Shown one piece after another: positions 33,201 through 42,378 of a DNA stretch of 48,296 nucleotides (the stretch's first letter is position 1; every line of letters begins with the position of its first letter). A model generated the notes under the pieces. The model was not told where the DNA came from. It did no database searches and saw only the letters and a list, made by a program, of their open reading frames with translations. Position numbers and translations under genes: made by a program. Source of the stretch: Porticoccus sp. W117 (GTDB lineage: Bacteria; Pseudomonadota; Gammaproteobacteria; Pseudomonadales; Porticoccaceae); the NCBI RefSeq assembly GCF_030341905.1, contig NZ_JATAAF010000020.1, positions 1-48,296 on the forward strand, written 5' to 3'.

Positions 33201-36200
33201 GCTCTACGAAAATCTTTGTCATACAGTGCCGCGTTGATCGCAGAATTCGTCTGCATGACGTCGTCAATGTTTTTGGTAGACGTTTTCGACAACAACAGCT
33301 GCTGATCAGCTTCTGGAAGAAGATTTGCTATGGCTACAAGAGATGCTGCGGATTCTTTTAGCCCCGCAGCCATTCGTTGATCAATGATTTCAACTGCCAT
33401 CTCACGATCGGAGCTGAACACCTCCAACAGCTTCGCATCCAGCTTATCTGTGCTTTCTGTCATGCCAGTTGCTACTGCCATATAGCGAGCAGCACCGGCC
33501 AAGTGATATAAGCGAGGGAAAGTTCTCAATGAAGGCTCTGGTGACAGGCCTTCATGTATGACTCGGTTCAACTCTTCCTCAGCCAGTACGGAAAACCTTT
33601 CGACAGTGTGCTGTTGGTATTCAACACCTTCCAGCAAAAATGTAGCCACAAGACCAAACAGCAACTCCGCCTTATTCTTTTGAAATTCAGCCGCTACCGT
33701 TCCATTTATTTGCTGTCCACTAGCACTTCGATTACCACTAGCTGTTTCGGCTTTGACATCTTGACGGCGCAGAAGCTTTTCAAGCCCATTCGCATATAGG
33801 TTGTGAGCATCTCTTGTCTGCCCTTTTCGCTCCCGCAGGTTGGCCAGTTTCAAGATAATCGACAGGTTATCCCCATCGCTCAGCAGGGCCTTTTCGAAAC
33901 GTTCAATGGCAAGCAGGGTATATCCGGCTTCGTCAAATTTTTCAGCCGCCTGCTGTTGAATGCTCGCACGGCCAGTGATATCCAGTGCCATATCAAACGC
34001 TTTGGCTGCGCTGGTTGGGTCGCCTTTCGACAGCAACTCTTCGGCAAGATTGATATATACATCCGGTGGTAGCTCTTCATTCAGTGCAATCAAACGGCGG
34101 CTGTAGGCCAAATTGCGGATGGGATCCCGGTATCCCGCACTGCCAAAAAAGCTCTGGTTTTCTGATGTCAGATTGATAAGTTGGCGTAGTATGGCGCTCA
34201 GGCGGTCACCGGATTGGGGCAGCGAATTCTCAATTGCCACGATCTGCCCAAGGCTGTCACCACGCTCTTCTGTCAGATCGCTCAAAATCTGGTAGAGGTA
34301 GTACTTGTCACCTTGCTCGGCCAGCCTGGCCAAGATGGCTCGTTGAGCCCACATCAAACGATCAAGAGATCGCTGATCAGGAGACTGGCCGATGCGTTGC
34401 GCACCTACCATATTGACAATTCCGTCAATCGCCACCAGGAAAGTATCGTCATTATCCGCTGTTTCAGCCAGGTACTGAAACATGGCAACCGCTTCCGGTG
34501 CACGCCCTTCCTTTTTTAATATATCTGCCAGTAACAGGTAGTTATCACCCCGTTGAGGTGACTCGGCGATAGCGCGCCGATAAGCAGTAATGGCTTCTTC
34601 GATAAACCCGGTCATGATGAGTATTCCGGCTTCGAACTCACCACCAATCGCTTCTTTGTTTGCTTCTCTCAGCTCGTCCAATAACGGCAAGAGATCGCTG
34701 AGTTCTTCTACTTCATTTTCTTCAATTCGGTTAAAAAGCAATCCGCTCAGATAATCCGCTTTGTTGTCTGGGTCAATCTCTATCAATTGCATAGCGGTAT
34801 GTTCGTATCCCGCTGTATCTTCCAACTGCTGAAAGACCTTGGCTTGCTGGCGCAGGCGCTCTACTTCATTACCACCGCTCTGATCGAAATATTCGCCAAT
34901 AATTTCAACGGCCGAAATGGCATCGGATACCTTGGTATAAATGCGCACCAGAAAAGCACTTTCAGGCCCAGATGCCTGGCCATCAGCAAGTTTCTCTTCC
35001 AGATCAACCACAATGTCTGCCAACACACCCATCTGTGCAGCGAGGGTGATAATTTTGTCTTCAATCAGTACTCGGCGCGATGTTGATTTTGTCTCATGCC
35101 ACATGGACCACCAGATATCCAATGCAGCCTCAGCATTTCCAGTCTTATCACTCAACCAGGCGCGCCTGACATTCTGATCGTAACTGAGCCCGCCAGCGGC
35201 TTTATCCAGAGCATTCCAAACAGCGATTGCCTCATCCAACATGGATACCCTTTCATAGGCATTGGCCAAGTCAGCCCGACCTGGATCTGCAGGAGACAGC
35301 GCCCCATCAAGACGCCCCAACGTCTTTTTCAACTTTTCTGTGTCGCCTGTTTTTTGAAAACGATCAAACATAAAGAGCAGCGCAGCTACAGAATCTCCAT
35401 TACGGGCCATATGCTTATCAAGCGCTTCAATGGCGAGGTTTTCAAATCCCATGGCTGTCATCTGCTCGGCGCCAGCAAGCAACGCAGCCATGTCGCTTTG
35501 GTTGCGAGTAATAAATTCGTTCCAGATACCGGTTGCGGCTTTCCGATCACCAAGTGTCACGTAATATTCGGCCAGCCCCTTTGGCCAGTAACTGGAATCC
35601 GGCTGTTCAGTGATAAGACGGCTGTACTCTGAAACCAGCGCCTGGTTATTACCGGTATATTGATACATCCGAATAAGCTGCGATTGCTGTGCAGGGGACA
35701 ACTCAGAACGGTCTTCTTGCCGCTGCAGCAAGGCAATAGCGTCATCGATTCGCTCACTTTCGGTTAGCAAATCGACCAATACCTGGTGCCCTTCTGAACC
35801 CAGCGAAGGTATCGCCACCAGGCGCTCAATCAGCTTGTCGAGAGTGCCTTCGGTGCGATGTACTTCAGCCAGCATACTGAAGGCGTACAACCGATCGCGG
35901 GATAAAGGCGCCGCTAAAGCGGCTTCCAGCGCCATGTTCTTTGCAAGTTCATTATTTCCTGCTTGCATAGCCCATCCCGCCAGACGGGTGCGTTGTTGAA
36001 ACAGCTCACGAGGTTTTTCAGCAGACACCTTATAAAGTTCAATGGCCTTTTCGGGCTGACCAAGTACCGCCAAAGCCACTGCAGTACGGTTGCGAAACTC
36101 CTGGCCCCTCTGCAAGGCAAGATCAATCAAGGCGCTGGCGTTTTCATTGTCTGTTTGCAGCATCGCCATGCGCAGGCGCAGCTTTTCTTTGGCCTCAATG

Positions 36201-36661
36201 TCTTTTGTAAGAACGATAGCGCGCTCATAAATGGAAAAGGCTTTTTCAAACTGGCTGCCTGCCTCCAGTAATCTGGCCTGCAACAACAACGCCTCAACGC
36301 TCCCGGGGGTAATAACCAACGCACTGTCAACAGAGACAGTTGCAGCTTCAAGATCGCCGTGGCGCCACAGCAGCTGACTTTCAATTAAACGCGCCTGTAC
36401 CCGCTGCTGACCAGGAAGCCGTGTATTACTTGCCACGGCCGCAAGTTCAGCTCGAACTGATTTCAAATGGCCATCAGAAAGCATCGCTTTCGCATAGAGC
36501 TCATCCACAACACTCTGCAGTTCAGCTTCGTTGCTTACAATTATTTGTTGTGCAGTATCTGAGACTTCAGCGCTAACAACAGCAGTGCTAACAACATCGC
36601 CGCTGCTGGAAACAGGCAGTATGGCGACACAACAAAAAAGTGATAATCTGACTATTCGCAT
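30230..36661 (-). CDS. Giant periplasmic TPR-repeat protein (2143 residues)
   Basis: 2143 residues. An N-terminal signal peptide is seen (MRIVRLSLFCCVAILPVSS). The first 1000 residues are a nearly continuous alpha-solenoid of TPR-like units, for example GDLEAATVSVDSALVITPGS, FEKAFSIYERAIV and GDPTSAAKAFDMALDITGRA. The middle is helical with weaker repeats, and the last 650 residues hold more helical hairpins such as SGKLDRSREAYRLLISG. No catalytic motif or membrane anchor is visible. TPR solenoids bind proteins or peptides, so a scaffold or capture role is inferred. The ATG overlaps the stop of the VWA gene by one base (TGATG). The size is far above the TPR proteins (BatB/BatE-like) usual in Bat operons. 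No frameshift is seen. Confidence 0.85.
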   Translation of the reverse strand: MRIVRLSLFCCVAILPVSSSGDVVSTAVVSAEVSDTAQQIIVSNEAELQSVVDELYAKAMLSDGHLKSVRAELAAVASNTRLPGQQRVQARLIESQLLWRHGDLEAATVSVDSALVITPGSVEALLLQARLLEAGSQFEKAFSIYERAIVLTKDIEAKEKLRLRMAMLQTDNENASALIDLALQRGQEFRNRTAVALAVLGQPEKAIELYKVSAEKPRELFQQRTRLAGWAMQAGNNELAKNMALEAALAAPLSRDRLYAFSMLAEVHRTEGTLDKLIERLVAIPSLGSEGHQVLVDLLTESERIDDAIALLQRQEDRSELSPAQQSQLIRMYQYTGNNQALVSEYSRLITEQPDSSYWPKGLAEYYVTLGDRKAATGIWNEFITRNQSDMAALLAGAEQMTAMGFENLAIEALDKHMARNGDSVAALLFMFDRFQKTGDTEKLKKTLGRLDGALSPADPGRADLANAYERVSMLDEAIAVWNALDKAAGGLSYDQNVRRAWLSDKTGNAEAALDIWWSMWHETKSTSRRVLIEDKIITLAAQMGVLADIVVDLEEKLADGQASGPESAFLVRIYTKVSDAISAVEIIGEYFDQSGGNEVERLRQQAKVFQQLEDTAGYEHTAMQLIEIDPDNKADYLSGLLFNRIEENEVEELSDLLPLLDELREANKEAIGGEFEAGILIMTGFIEEAITAYRRAIAESPQRGDNYLLLADILKKEGRAPEAVAMFQYLAETADNDDTFLVAIDGIVNMVGAQRIGQSPDQRSLDRLMWAQRAILARLAEQGDKYYLYQILSDLTEERGDSLGQIVAIENSLPQSGDRLSAILRQLINLTSENQSFFGSAGYRDPIRNLAYSRRLIALNEELPPDVYINLAEELLSKGDPTSAAKAFDMALDITGRASIQQQAAEKFDEAGYTLLAIERFEKALLSDGDNLSIILKLANLRERKGQTRDAHNLYANGLEKLLRRQDVKAETASGNRSASGQQINGTVAAEFQKNKAELLFGLVATFLLEGVEYQQHTVERFSVLAEEELNRVIHEGLSPEPSLRTFPRLYHLAGAARYMAVATGMTESTDKLDAKLLEVFSSDREMAVEIIDQRMAAGLKESAASLVAIANLLPEADQQLLLSKTSTKNIDDVMQTNSAINAALYDKDFRRAAQLALMAGNQNQAFDVASQWLNMTGQLQTAMQWVLNQKDLSEERKRNFIREAFRHIRAQKKFDYILADAGLVFIKAEEMIGQRLFSDKEIFDSIGSQQQQFWLISLLYSDYVKKQLSDEYMVKLLRYGLDSKDDRLDGLFFSNAGFGILGRDFDSGYMQDISDIVTEFIQRQDIQGIAQYRSPVMVMLRFLDGVKSRAVMEVAISAWQAKYKDGVDYYSPLLDLKSNDAKSAVSGFSDLIASISNNRSSINDGVVKEILSFYGDKLLPTYEDVLRDKFLEVNARVDGESLSSNMRNAFLNEKAEIRSEKEQIAYLEELLDSENISEAQLLELHGLYAGAHLLQDALRISQKLYEINPENSLYQAMVFKGLAKLENYASAMAFNRSVSNDMRMSDFYENLASQSHKLGIKDSSGLSPFLPVDSDFRNSIRAIAEKTENASADLAELFSMARQKMRGSTTAFNHPATKLFQNWSEFVGQRWDGVTLRFTTKPRKIDLLKYKQGEGMRVANAILSIPSAEQQLEDFARTFPVKETDNLRPLFAYLLQSYELSDQLDAKLEFFSEKLMNGEASHQDFSIWLALAGARSTGSVSLELLQKMEEQITRYSRPYQLHLLQIARIYAKSGKLDRSREAYRLLISGIKEVRASTETIFIAKLELVDEISLISDAETKQALMKNLLDSISPSDSQEYLQSSYRQFHQYALFRLKTPNAAFKSILDNYGEPDAYWSAESLLQMAGLSAQLGEHERGLGYLRILAQKNNASRPEISGLSANDQRAANRYRLNVFGLAYSQLSSARSAVSDNILLNGRFAFAVKTQSEKSDIEWLKKSAEYLYSLRDDGSVNQDNLIALQAAIAYQLRAAGDMNSARQAMNNLSSSLAGFKTVSGRSLSVAFELSAHTGIPLLLNLQESLFSQNRLPPGLMAGFIDQVANQKGDAKALELGKEAVTRTQSDALLATLAEIAGREGDAELSEQFATARRVSIAAEEYLRTSDI

Positions 36662-39189
36662 CAGGTATTTTTCGCTCGTTTAAAAACTTCAGAAATTCCC
36701 CGGCGATACAAAATGTCGCCAAAGTAAAAAAGTAGTGCCAAGGACAAAATATAGGGCCATAAGCCAACAATAGACACGGACGAGTTGTCGCCCTCTACCG
36801 AAAACTCGACAGCTGCAGAGGTATCATCAGTCAGTACACTGCCACCGGTTTTCGCGGCCAGAGCTTCTAGATCGAGTTTGTCTGCAGGGCTCAATTGCGT
36901 TTCGGGTGCTCGCCAAGCTGACAAAGAAGCAACCAGGTGAGTCTGCCTGCCCGCCTTTCCAGCCACTCCGGCCCGAATGGGTATATCTTCAGCCAATGCA
37001 GGGGCCAACAGCGCTTCAAAATGCCCTGGTGCCCGCTCTTTAAACTCAAGCTCCAGGTCGCTATCTAATCGCGTGGCAGTGGGTCGAAGGTTTTCATTAC
37101 TGCCCATACGCCTGGCGACGACATAAAAGCCCTGAGATTTGCGTTCAACGCTGTATGTGAAAGGTATGTAATCAGACGCAGTACGATTGATCAGGCGTGC
37201 CATTAGCACTCCGTACCCACTCCATTCACGCCAGGCACTGGTTCCACTACCGAACGGCTCGGTACTCATGGCTGTGACTCGACCAAGCCCGTAACGCCAG
37301 GTAGATAGAATGGGTTTAGATTGACCTTTCAGGGCAAGCAGTACTTCTGATCCGGAACGAATGCTGGTTTCCACATAACCAGACAGATCTGGCAGGTCAG
37401 CATCTTCCAGATCGCCCCACCAGCCAGAGCCTCCCAATCCTTCAACTGGAAAAGTACCGGAACGGTACATGGGCAGCTCTGTCTCTGACGTCTGCTTTAA
37501 CACCATTTCTACAAGGCTGAAGCGATCCCCCACAGGGTAAAAACGCCCATTGCCCCAACTGGCCAGGTTAAACATGATGTCGTTGTGAGTACTGTCCCCC
37601 ACCAGCACGGTAGATACACTGACTCTCTCGGACGCGACCTCGCGCAGTAACGATTCATAGTCAGCATCTTCAACACCGGCATCGGTAATAACCAGAATAT
37701 GCTTGTACTGGGTATTCGCATTTTTGACGCCGTAATAGGCTTCTTCGATCGCCGGATACAGTATGGTGCCGCCAATTGCCTGCATGCGCCCGATGGTGCG
37801 TTCTATCTCAATCTTATTGGTAGCGGGCTGCATCGGCAGTGCCCACTGTTTGGCGCCATAGAACTCCACCACACCAACCCGGTCATGAGATTGCAAACGG
37901 CGTATGGCCAAGCGGGCAATCTGTTTGGCCAGATCCATTCGAAAACCAGCCATGGAACCAGAGGTATCAATAACGACAGCTATTGCCACACTCGGATCTT
38001 TCTTTTCATTGCCAGCAGAGAAGCTAACCGGCAGCGTAGTACTGACTGGTGATTGCTCGTAACCCCCTTCTCCATAAGCTGCTCGACCTCCCGAATAAAG
38101 AAGCCCCAGTCCTCGTTCATGTACTGCGTTAACTAACTTGTCCTGGATAGAAGCAGGCATCTTGCTTGCCGGCCGGTCATCGAGAAAAACCAGATCATAG
38201 GATTCAAGATCCGTTTCACCATCGATTGGCATGCCACTACCATCGATAACATCGAAGCCCGCGCCGATCATATCGTTGAGGCGACTCGCCGCATTTATCT
38301 GTCGATCGCCGAGGTAGAGCACTCGCAAAGGCGGCTGAATAGCAAAGAGTCGAGTCATGGAATTATTGGAATCGACTCGGTCTTTAGCCGAGTTTTCGCT
38401 GCTGACAAGTGTCGCAGTTACCTTAAAAAATTCCGTTTCAGGAACATCAAATGGCACTACGACCTGTGCTTGTCCATCGCTGCTGAACTGCTCAGAAATT
38501 GCCAACTGCCCATCAGGGCCGTCCAGACGAACCCGGAATCCTTCGCCTGTTCCAACAACATTAATTATCCCAAGTGCCGTTTGTCCCGCCTTTAATATCG
38601 GCTTATCCAAATTAAAACCACTGATGTAAAAGTCATCGCCGGGAAGCCCAAGATCAAAGGTATTCACATGAACGTTGCGACTGGTCAGGGATTGCACTGC
38701 AGGCCCCCAATCGTGCTCCGTAGACAGGCCATCGGTAATCAAAGTAATAAGACCAGGCATACCTGTTGGCACCTGCTGAGCAGCTATTTCCAGCACTGCC
38801 CCAAGTGAAGACGCACGCTCTTCTACAATCTGGATATCAGCCGACAGGGCTTCATCTTCCGAAACAGCACCACCTAACTGTATAAAAGAGACGTTTTCCT
38901 GTTGCGCAAACTGATGAGAAACCTGTGATCGCAATTCTTTAAACGCTTCAATCGCCAGTTTTTTCTGATCAGGCGACAGGCTTTCGCTTTGATCCACAAC
39001 AAACACACGGTAGGTGTCCGTGTCAGAGGACAACATCACTGGCCTTGCCAGAGCCACGATGAGAAAAGCCATAAAGCAGGTACGAAATACCGCGTGCACA
39101 ACATTATCAGCCCGCTTGGGGTACACCCATACAACAGGAGCTAGCAGCAACAAAGCCAGAAAAACTGGATACAGAAAAGTCACATTCAT
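36661..39189 (-). CDS. Membrane protein with VWA domain (BatA/BatB-like)
   Basis: 842 residues. Two membrane helices at the N-terminus (FLYPVFLALLLLAPVVWVYP and a second near 32-50) and one near the C-terminus (WPYILSLALLFYFGDIL). A first VWA-like segment begins YRVFVVDQSESLSPDQ. A second, complete one lies around residue 400 with AIAVVIDTSGSMAGF (the DxSxS metal site), the conserved threonine in GGTILYPAIE and ILVITDAGVED. In between is a glutamine-amidotransferase-like region (YDLVFLDDRPASKM, LLYSGGRAAYGEGGY). Intact metal binding suggests it binds a partner ligand, perhaps the MoxR substrate. The 44-base gap upstream and TGATG overlap downstream mark it as part of the operon. Confidence 0.9.
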   Translation of the reverse strand: MNVTFLYPVFLALLLLAPVVWVYPKRADNVVHAVFRTCFMAFLIVALARPVMLSSDTDTYRVFVVDQSESLSPDQKKLAIEAFKELRSQVSHQFAQQENVSFIQLGGAVSEDEALSADIQIVEERASSLGAVLEIAAQQVPTGMPGLITLITDGLSTEHDWGPAVQSLTSRNVHVNTFDLGLPGDDFYISGFNLDKPILKAGQTALGIINVVGTGEGFRVRLDGPDGQLAISEQFSSDGQAQVVVPFDVPETEFFKVTATLVSSENSAKDRVDSNNSMTRLFAIQPPLRVLYLGDRQINAASRLNDMIGAGFDVIDGSGMPIDGETDLESYDLVFLDDRPASKMPASIQDKLVNAVHERGLGLLYSGGRAAYGEGGYEQSPVSTTLPVSFSAGNEKKDPSVAIAVVIDTSGSMAGFRMDLAKQIARLAIRRLQSHDRVGVVEFYGAKQWALPMQPATNKIEIERTIGRMQAIGGTILYPAIEEAYYGVKNANTQYKHILVITDAGVEDADYESLLREVASERVSVSTVLVGDSTHNDIMFNLASWGNGRFYPVGDRFSLVEMVLKQTSETELPMYRSGTFPVEGLGGSGWWGDLEDADLPDLSGYVETSIRSGSEVLLALKGQSKPILSTWRYGLGRVTAMSTEPFGSGTSAWREWSGYGVLMARLINRTASDYIPFTYSVERKSQGFYVVARRMGSNENLRPTATRLDSDLELEFKERAPGHFEALLAPALAEDIPIRAGVAGKAGRQTHLVASLSAWRAPETQLSPADKLDLEALAAKTGGSVLTDDTSAAVEFSVEGDNSSVSIVGLWPYILSLALLFYFGDILYRRGISEVFKRAKNT

Positions 39190-39233
39190 TTCATTAAAAT
39201 CTATACAAATTCATTCAAACAAAGCGCCAGGCA

Positions 39234-40751
39234 TCAATCGTTTTGTTCAGCGTTATCTTGCTCTCTGAGGGACATAAAATAGGCTTTCAGCAAATTCTTG
39301 ATCTCTGCCGTTGGTTGGTGCTGCAACATATCGCCCACAGAGCTACTTCTTGACTGCCGAGCTTGAGAGACAACCTCAGGCATCGATTTAGTCTTCGGAG
39401 AAACTTTTTCCTGCATGGTCTTGGAAAACCCTGGACTTCGCACGCCGTTAACACGATCTGGCAAAGGCACTCCCAGGATCATCGAGGGCACACCACGAGT
39501 TTTTTTAAGTCCGCTCTTTCCTCCCCGGCCATTACTGCCCTCATCTGTCTTTCCAGAAGGTGCGCTAAACCCCAGGCTTCTACTGGTAGGCGGCTTTCGC
39601 AGGTGCCGGTTCGGTTTGGCCGATGCAAATGCTTCCTGCAGTTCATTTTCCTCTTCGTTTTCTTGTTGACTGTTCTGTTGGCTCTCCGGGGAATCAGATT
39701 GACTTGTTTGTTCATCAACGCCAGGCATATCCATATTTCTTCCCGCAGATGACGACATGGCACCTCCCAGGGAAGCGCCCTTCTCTGCGCTCTTCATACT
39801 TGAGTTGCTTGGGTTTGACTTCGCGGCACTGGCTAATTGTTTGCCAGGTGAATCAGGCGAGCTTTTTGGCTCCCCTGATGCAACAGGAGATCCTTCAGAA
39901 CTTCCCCCTGCTCCTGCACTACTGTTATTAGGCAGGGCACTTTTCATTGTTCCCGATGAGTTGGTACTCTCAAATTGCTCTTGAGGAATCTGAGCAATAG
40001 GCAATTCAGAATCAGATGCCTGCGTAATGCCTGCTTCCGAATTTAAATTCTCAGAGCCTGGGTCAGCATTGTCGCTCTGATGATGCTCCGAGTCAGGGTT
40101 ACTCAGAGTTGACGAGGACAAAGAAATATCAGTTGGGTCAATAGCGTCTGATTTCCACGACAAATCACCCAAGTGGTCTATAGACGCAGAAACCAGGATC
40201 AATAACAGGCTGGCCGGTATATACAGAAAGGCTTTTGGCCTGACAGGGTTGATACTACTTTTGATTTTTCGAATTTCGGAGCTAACAGCTAACTTGGCGA
40301 ATTCTGTGGCATCTTCAATGGCTGCCGAGTAAAAGTATCCTCTATTGTTGTCAGCCAAAAACTGATCAGCAGTTGTCAGCCGGTCTTTCAAGCTCAATTG
40401 TTGATCATAAAGAGACAGGGCTATCTGGCGTGGAGTTTTCATTTTCACTGCCACCAAAAGAAGATACGCAATGAAATAGGTCAGTGCAGCACCTACCGAA
40501 AGAGCAATCACCCAGCCAATATTCAGGGACCAACTTTTAGAATCAAGAAAAAGTAGCTGGCCAATTAATATCATTGCAGGAGCAATCATAAGCAGCGGCA
40601 ACGCACGCTCAACAGCCCTGTTAGCTGATTGATACAACATCCAGCCTCTAAGGGCTTTCCCAGCCTGCTCTACTACATCATCAAGATAGGATTTTGTCCG
40701 CGCACGCGCTGAGTCAGTCTCACTCTTTTCAACCATTTTCAGCACCCTCAT
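39234..40751 (-). CDS. Membrane protein with a long Ser/Gln/Pro-rich tail
   Basis: 505 residues; I do not recognise a named family. Hydrophobic segments lie near 49-70 (LPLLMIAPAMILIGQLLFL), 78-102 and 174-190 (FLYIPASLLLILVSASI), with a soluble helical piece with MKTPRQIALSLYDQ between the second and third. After residue 205 the chain is low-complexity, rich in S, N, P, Q and E, and probably disordered in the periplasm. A short ordered end is likely at DMLQHQPTAEIKNLLKAYF. The start ATG overlaps the stop of the upstream gene by 4 bases (ATGA), which fixes it. Similar proteins sit in MoxR/VWA clusters of other bacteria as an unnamed component. Confidence 0.75.
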   Translation of the reverse strand: MRVLKMVEKSETDSARARTKSYLDDVVEQAGKALRGWMLYQSANRAVERALPLLMIAPAMILIGQLLFLDSKSWSLNIGWVIALSVGAALTYFIAYLLLVAVKMKTPRQIALSLYDQQLSLKDRLTTADQFLADNNRGYFYSAAIEDATEFAKLAVSSEIRKIKSSINPVRPKAFLYIPASLLLILVSASIDHLGDLSWKSDAIDPTDISLSSSTLSNPDSEHHQSDNADPGSENLNSEAGITQASDSELPIAQIPQEQFESTNSSGTMKSALPNNSSAGAGGSSEGSPVASGEPKSSPDSPGKQLASAAKSNPSNSSMKSAEKGASLGGAMSSSAGRNMDMPGVDEQTSQSDSPESQQNSQQENEEENELQEAFASAKPNRHLRKPPTSRSLGFSAPSGKTDEGSNGRGGKSGLKKTRGVPSMILGVPLPDRVNGVRSPGFSKTMQEKVSPKTKSMPEVVSQARQSRSSSVGDMLQHQPTAEIKNLLKAYFMSLREQDNAEQND

Positions 40752-42364
40752 AAGTCGTTGAGCAGCGGATCATCTTCACCCAGCTCAGTCTCAAGCCGAA
40801 TTAACCCAAAATAGGCAGCAGCAACATCTTTCTCATTCATGACCGAATCGACAATCCTGTTTTCAAGGTTATAGGTGTGAAGATCCAAAGCACGGCGATA
40901 ACGTGAGTAGGCACGCCTTATGCGACCCTTCTTCTCGTAAACCAGGCCTAGATTAAGATTAATTTCAGGATTGCGGCTCATGCCGAATGCTGCCGACAAA
41001 AAGTGACGCCAGGCCCCTTGAACATCGTCATTCTGCAATCGGGTTTCGCCTAACAAATTGTGAAGGCGGTACAGGTTACCGGGATCACCATCTTGCCTGA
41101 CTACAGAAAGACCCATTTCACCGATAGCGAGAGCGAGTCGGTAATCGTCTGCCCGCTCATTTCTCATACGTTCGACCAGATCCATCATGTACTTGCCACG
41201 GCCTTTTTCCGGAGCGGTATCGCGAACCCATTTGGCCGCTTCAACCATTTCAGCCTCACCAGCCTGGTTAGATATGCGCCATTCCAACAACATCTGTGAG
41301 GCTTCTTCAGCGTGCTGGTTATCAGAATGCTTTTCTAGAAATTCGACAATTTGACCTGGAGACTTGGCAGCTTCTGCCCGGTAGAACTTTTGATCTTCCA
41401 GTATTTTTGATGATTCTGGGGAAATGACCTTAGTAAGGCCTAAACGATAGTTTTTATAATCAATAACGACACGGAAGTTTTTTATAAAGCTGACTCCCAG
41501 CTTCAACATTTGTAAACTTCTCTCCGCCTTCACCTCATCAGCGAAACCACTTTTTTCGCTTTCGAAGTTGTCTATAGAGATATGCGCCTTACGTATTGCC
41601 GCATAATCAACAACATTAACTATCTTTTCTCCATACTTTTTTGCTTCTTCAAGATAGACTGATTCAGGGACATTAACGCTGCCATTGACTGCAATGGTCG
41701 TACTGTAATCTCCAGCCAACTTAAACATTCCCGTTTGATTGTTGTTTTTATACGGAAAAGATAAGACTCCATTCTTGTCTTTGTTTCCTACGAATATAGT
41801 ATCCCCTAAAAATTCAGTATCTTTACCAATAGATTCCGGAGAATAGAGCTTTATACTCCCTTCATTGATGTTTATTTCCAGCAAATAATTGTCCAGAAAC
41901 TTTCTGCCCAGCGAGCCGGCCAAAATAACATCAGCCAATTCAGCACTGAACAGCTCCGAGGCTCGACGCAAGGCATCATCATCTGGAAATACGCCAACAT
42001 CATTAACACTTATCGGTGCACGACCTCCGTTGACGGCAACCAAATTGACTTCGCTTTCACCTCTCTGAAGACCCATAAATTGGATAACTTGAGGGTGAAC
42101 AGAGAGAGCATGGTCTTTATCTGGCTCAATAAAGAAACTTAAGAACTGTGAGTGAGATCGACTGACCAGTTCAAGAGCCACAACCATCTTTCCGTCAATG
42201 ATTTTAAGCTCTGCATCAATAATGGCTGTTTTAGATTTCTGAACATTGGTCTCTGCTGATAGAGTTATCGGCATCAAAGACAGCACAAACACCAGGAATA
42301 AAAACATCCCACCTAAGCACATAGGTTTAGAGTTACTATCGCTCCTGGCCATAAAATCAAACAT
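40748..42364 (-). CDS. Exported protein with two degenerate retropepsin-like domains and C-terminal TPRs
   Basis: 538 residues with a signal segment (MFLFLVFVLSLMPITLSAE, about 20-38). Two units resemble clan AA aspartic proteases. Unit 1 ends with VILAGSLGRKFLDNYLLEIN, like the family GxDFLxxYxxxID block, and has SFFIEPDKDHALSVHP where the D(T/S)G loop would be. Unit 2 has KLAGDYSTTIAVNGSVNVPE at the loop and LKLGVSFIKNFRVVIDY at the end. Neither unit keeps DTG or DSG, so it is probably a binding fold and not an active protease. The last 170 residues form TPR-like helices (GDPGNLYRLHNLLGETRLQ, NLNLGLVYEKKGRIRRAYS). It follows the receptor after a hairpin terminator and opens the long operon. 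Confidence 0.7.
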   Translation of the reverse strand: MFDFMARSDSNSKPMCLGGMFLFLVFVLSLMPITLSAETNVQKSKTAIIDAELKIIDGKMVVALELVSRSHSQFLSFFIEPDKDHALSVHPQVIQFMGLQRGESEVNLVAVNGGRAPISVNDVGVFPDDDALRRASELFSAELADVILAGSLGRKFLDNYLLEININEGSIKLYSPESIGKDTEFLGDTIFVGNKDKNGVLSFPYKNNNQTGMFKLAGDYSTTIAVNGSVNVPESVYLEEAKKYGEKIVNVVDYAAIRKAHISIDNFESEKSGFADEVKAERSLQMLKLGVSFIKNFRVVIDYKNYRLGLTKVISPESSKILEDQKFYRAEAAKSPGQIVEFLEKHSDNQHAEEASQMLLEWRISNQAGEAEMVEAAKWVRDTAPEKGRGKYMMDLVERMRNERADDYRLALAIGEMGLSVVRQDGDPGNLYRLHNLLGETRLQNDDVQGAWRHFLSAAFGMSRNPEINLNLGLVYEKKGRIRRAYSRYRRALDLHTYNLENRIVDSVMNEKDVAAAYFGLIRLETELGEDDPLLNDL

Positions 42365-42378
42365 ATTCTTCTTTCATG

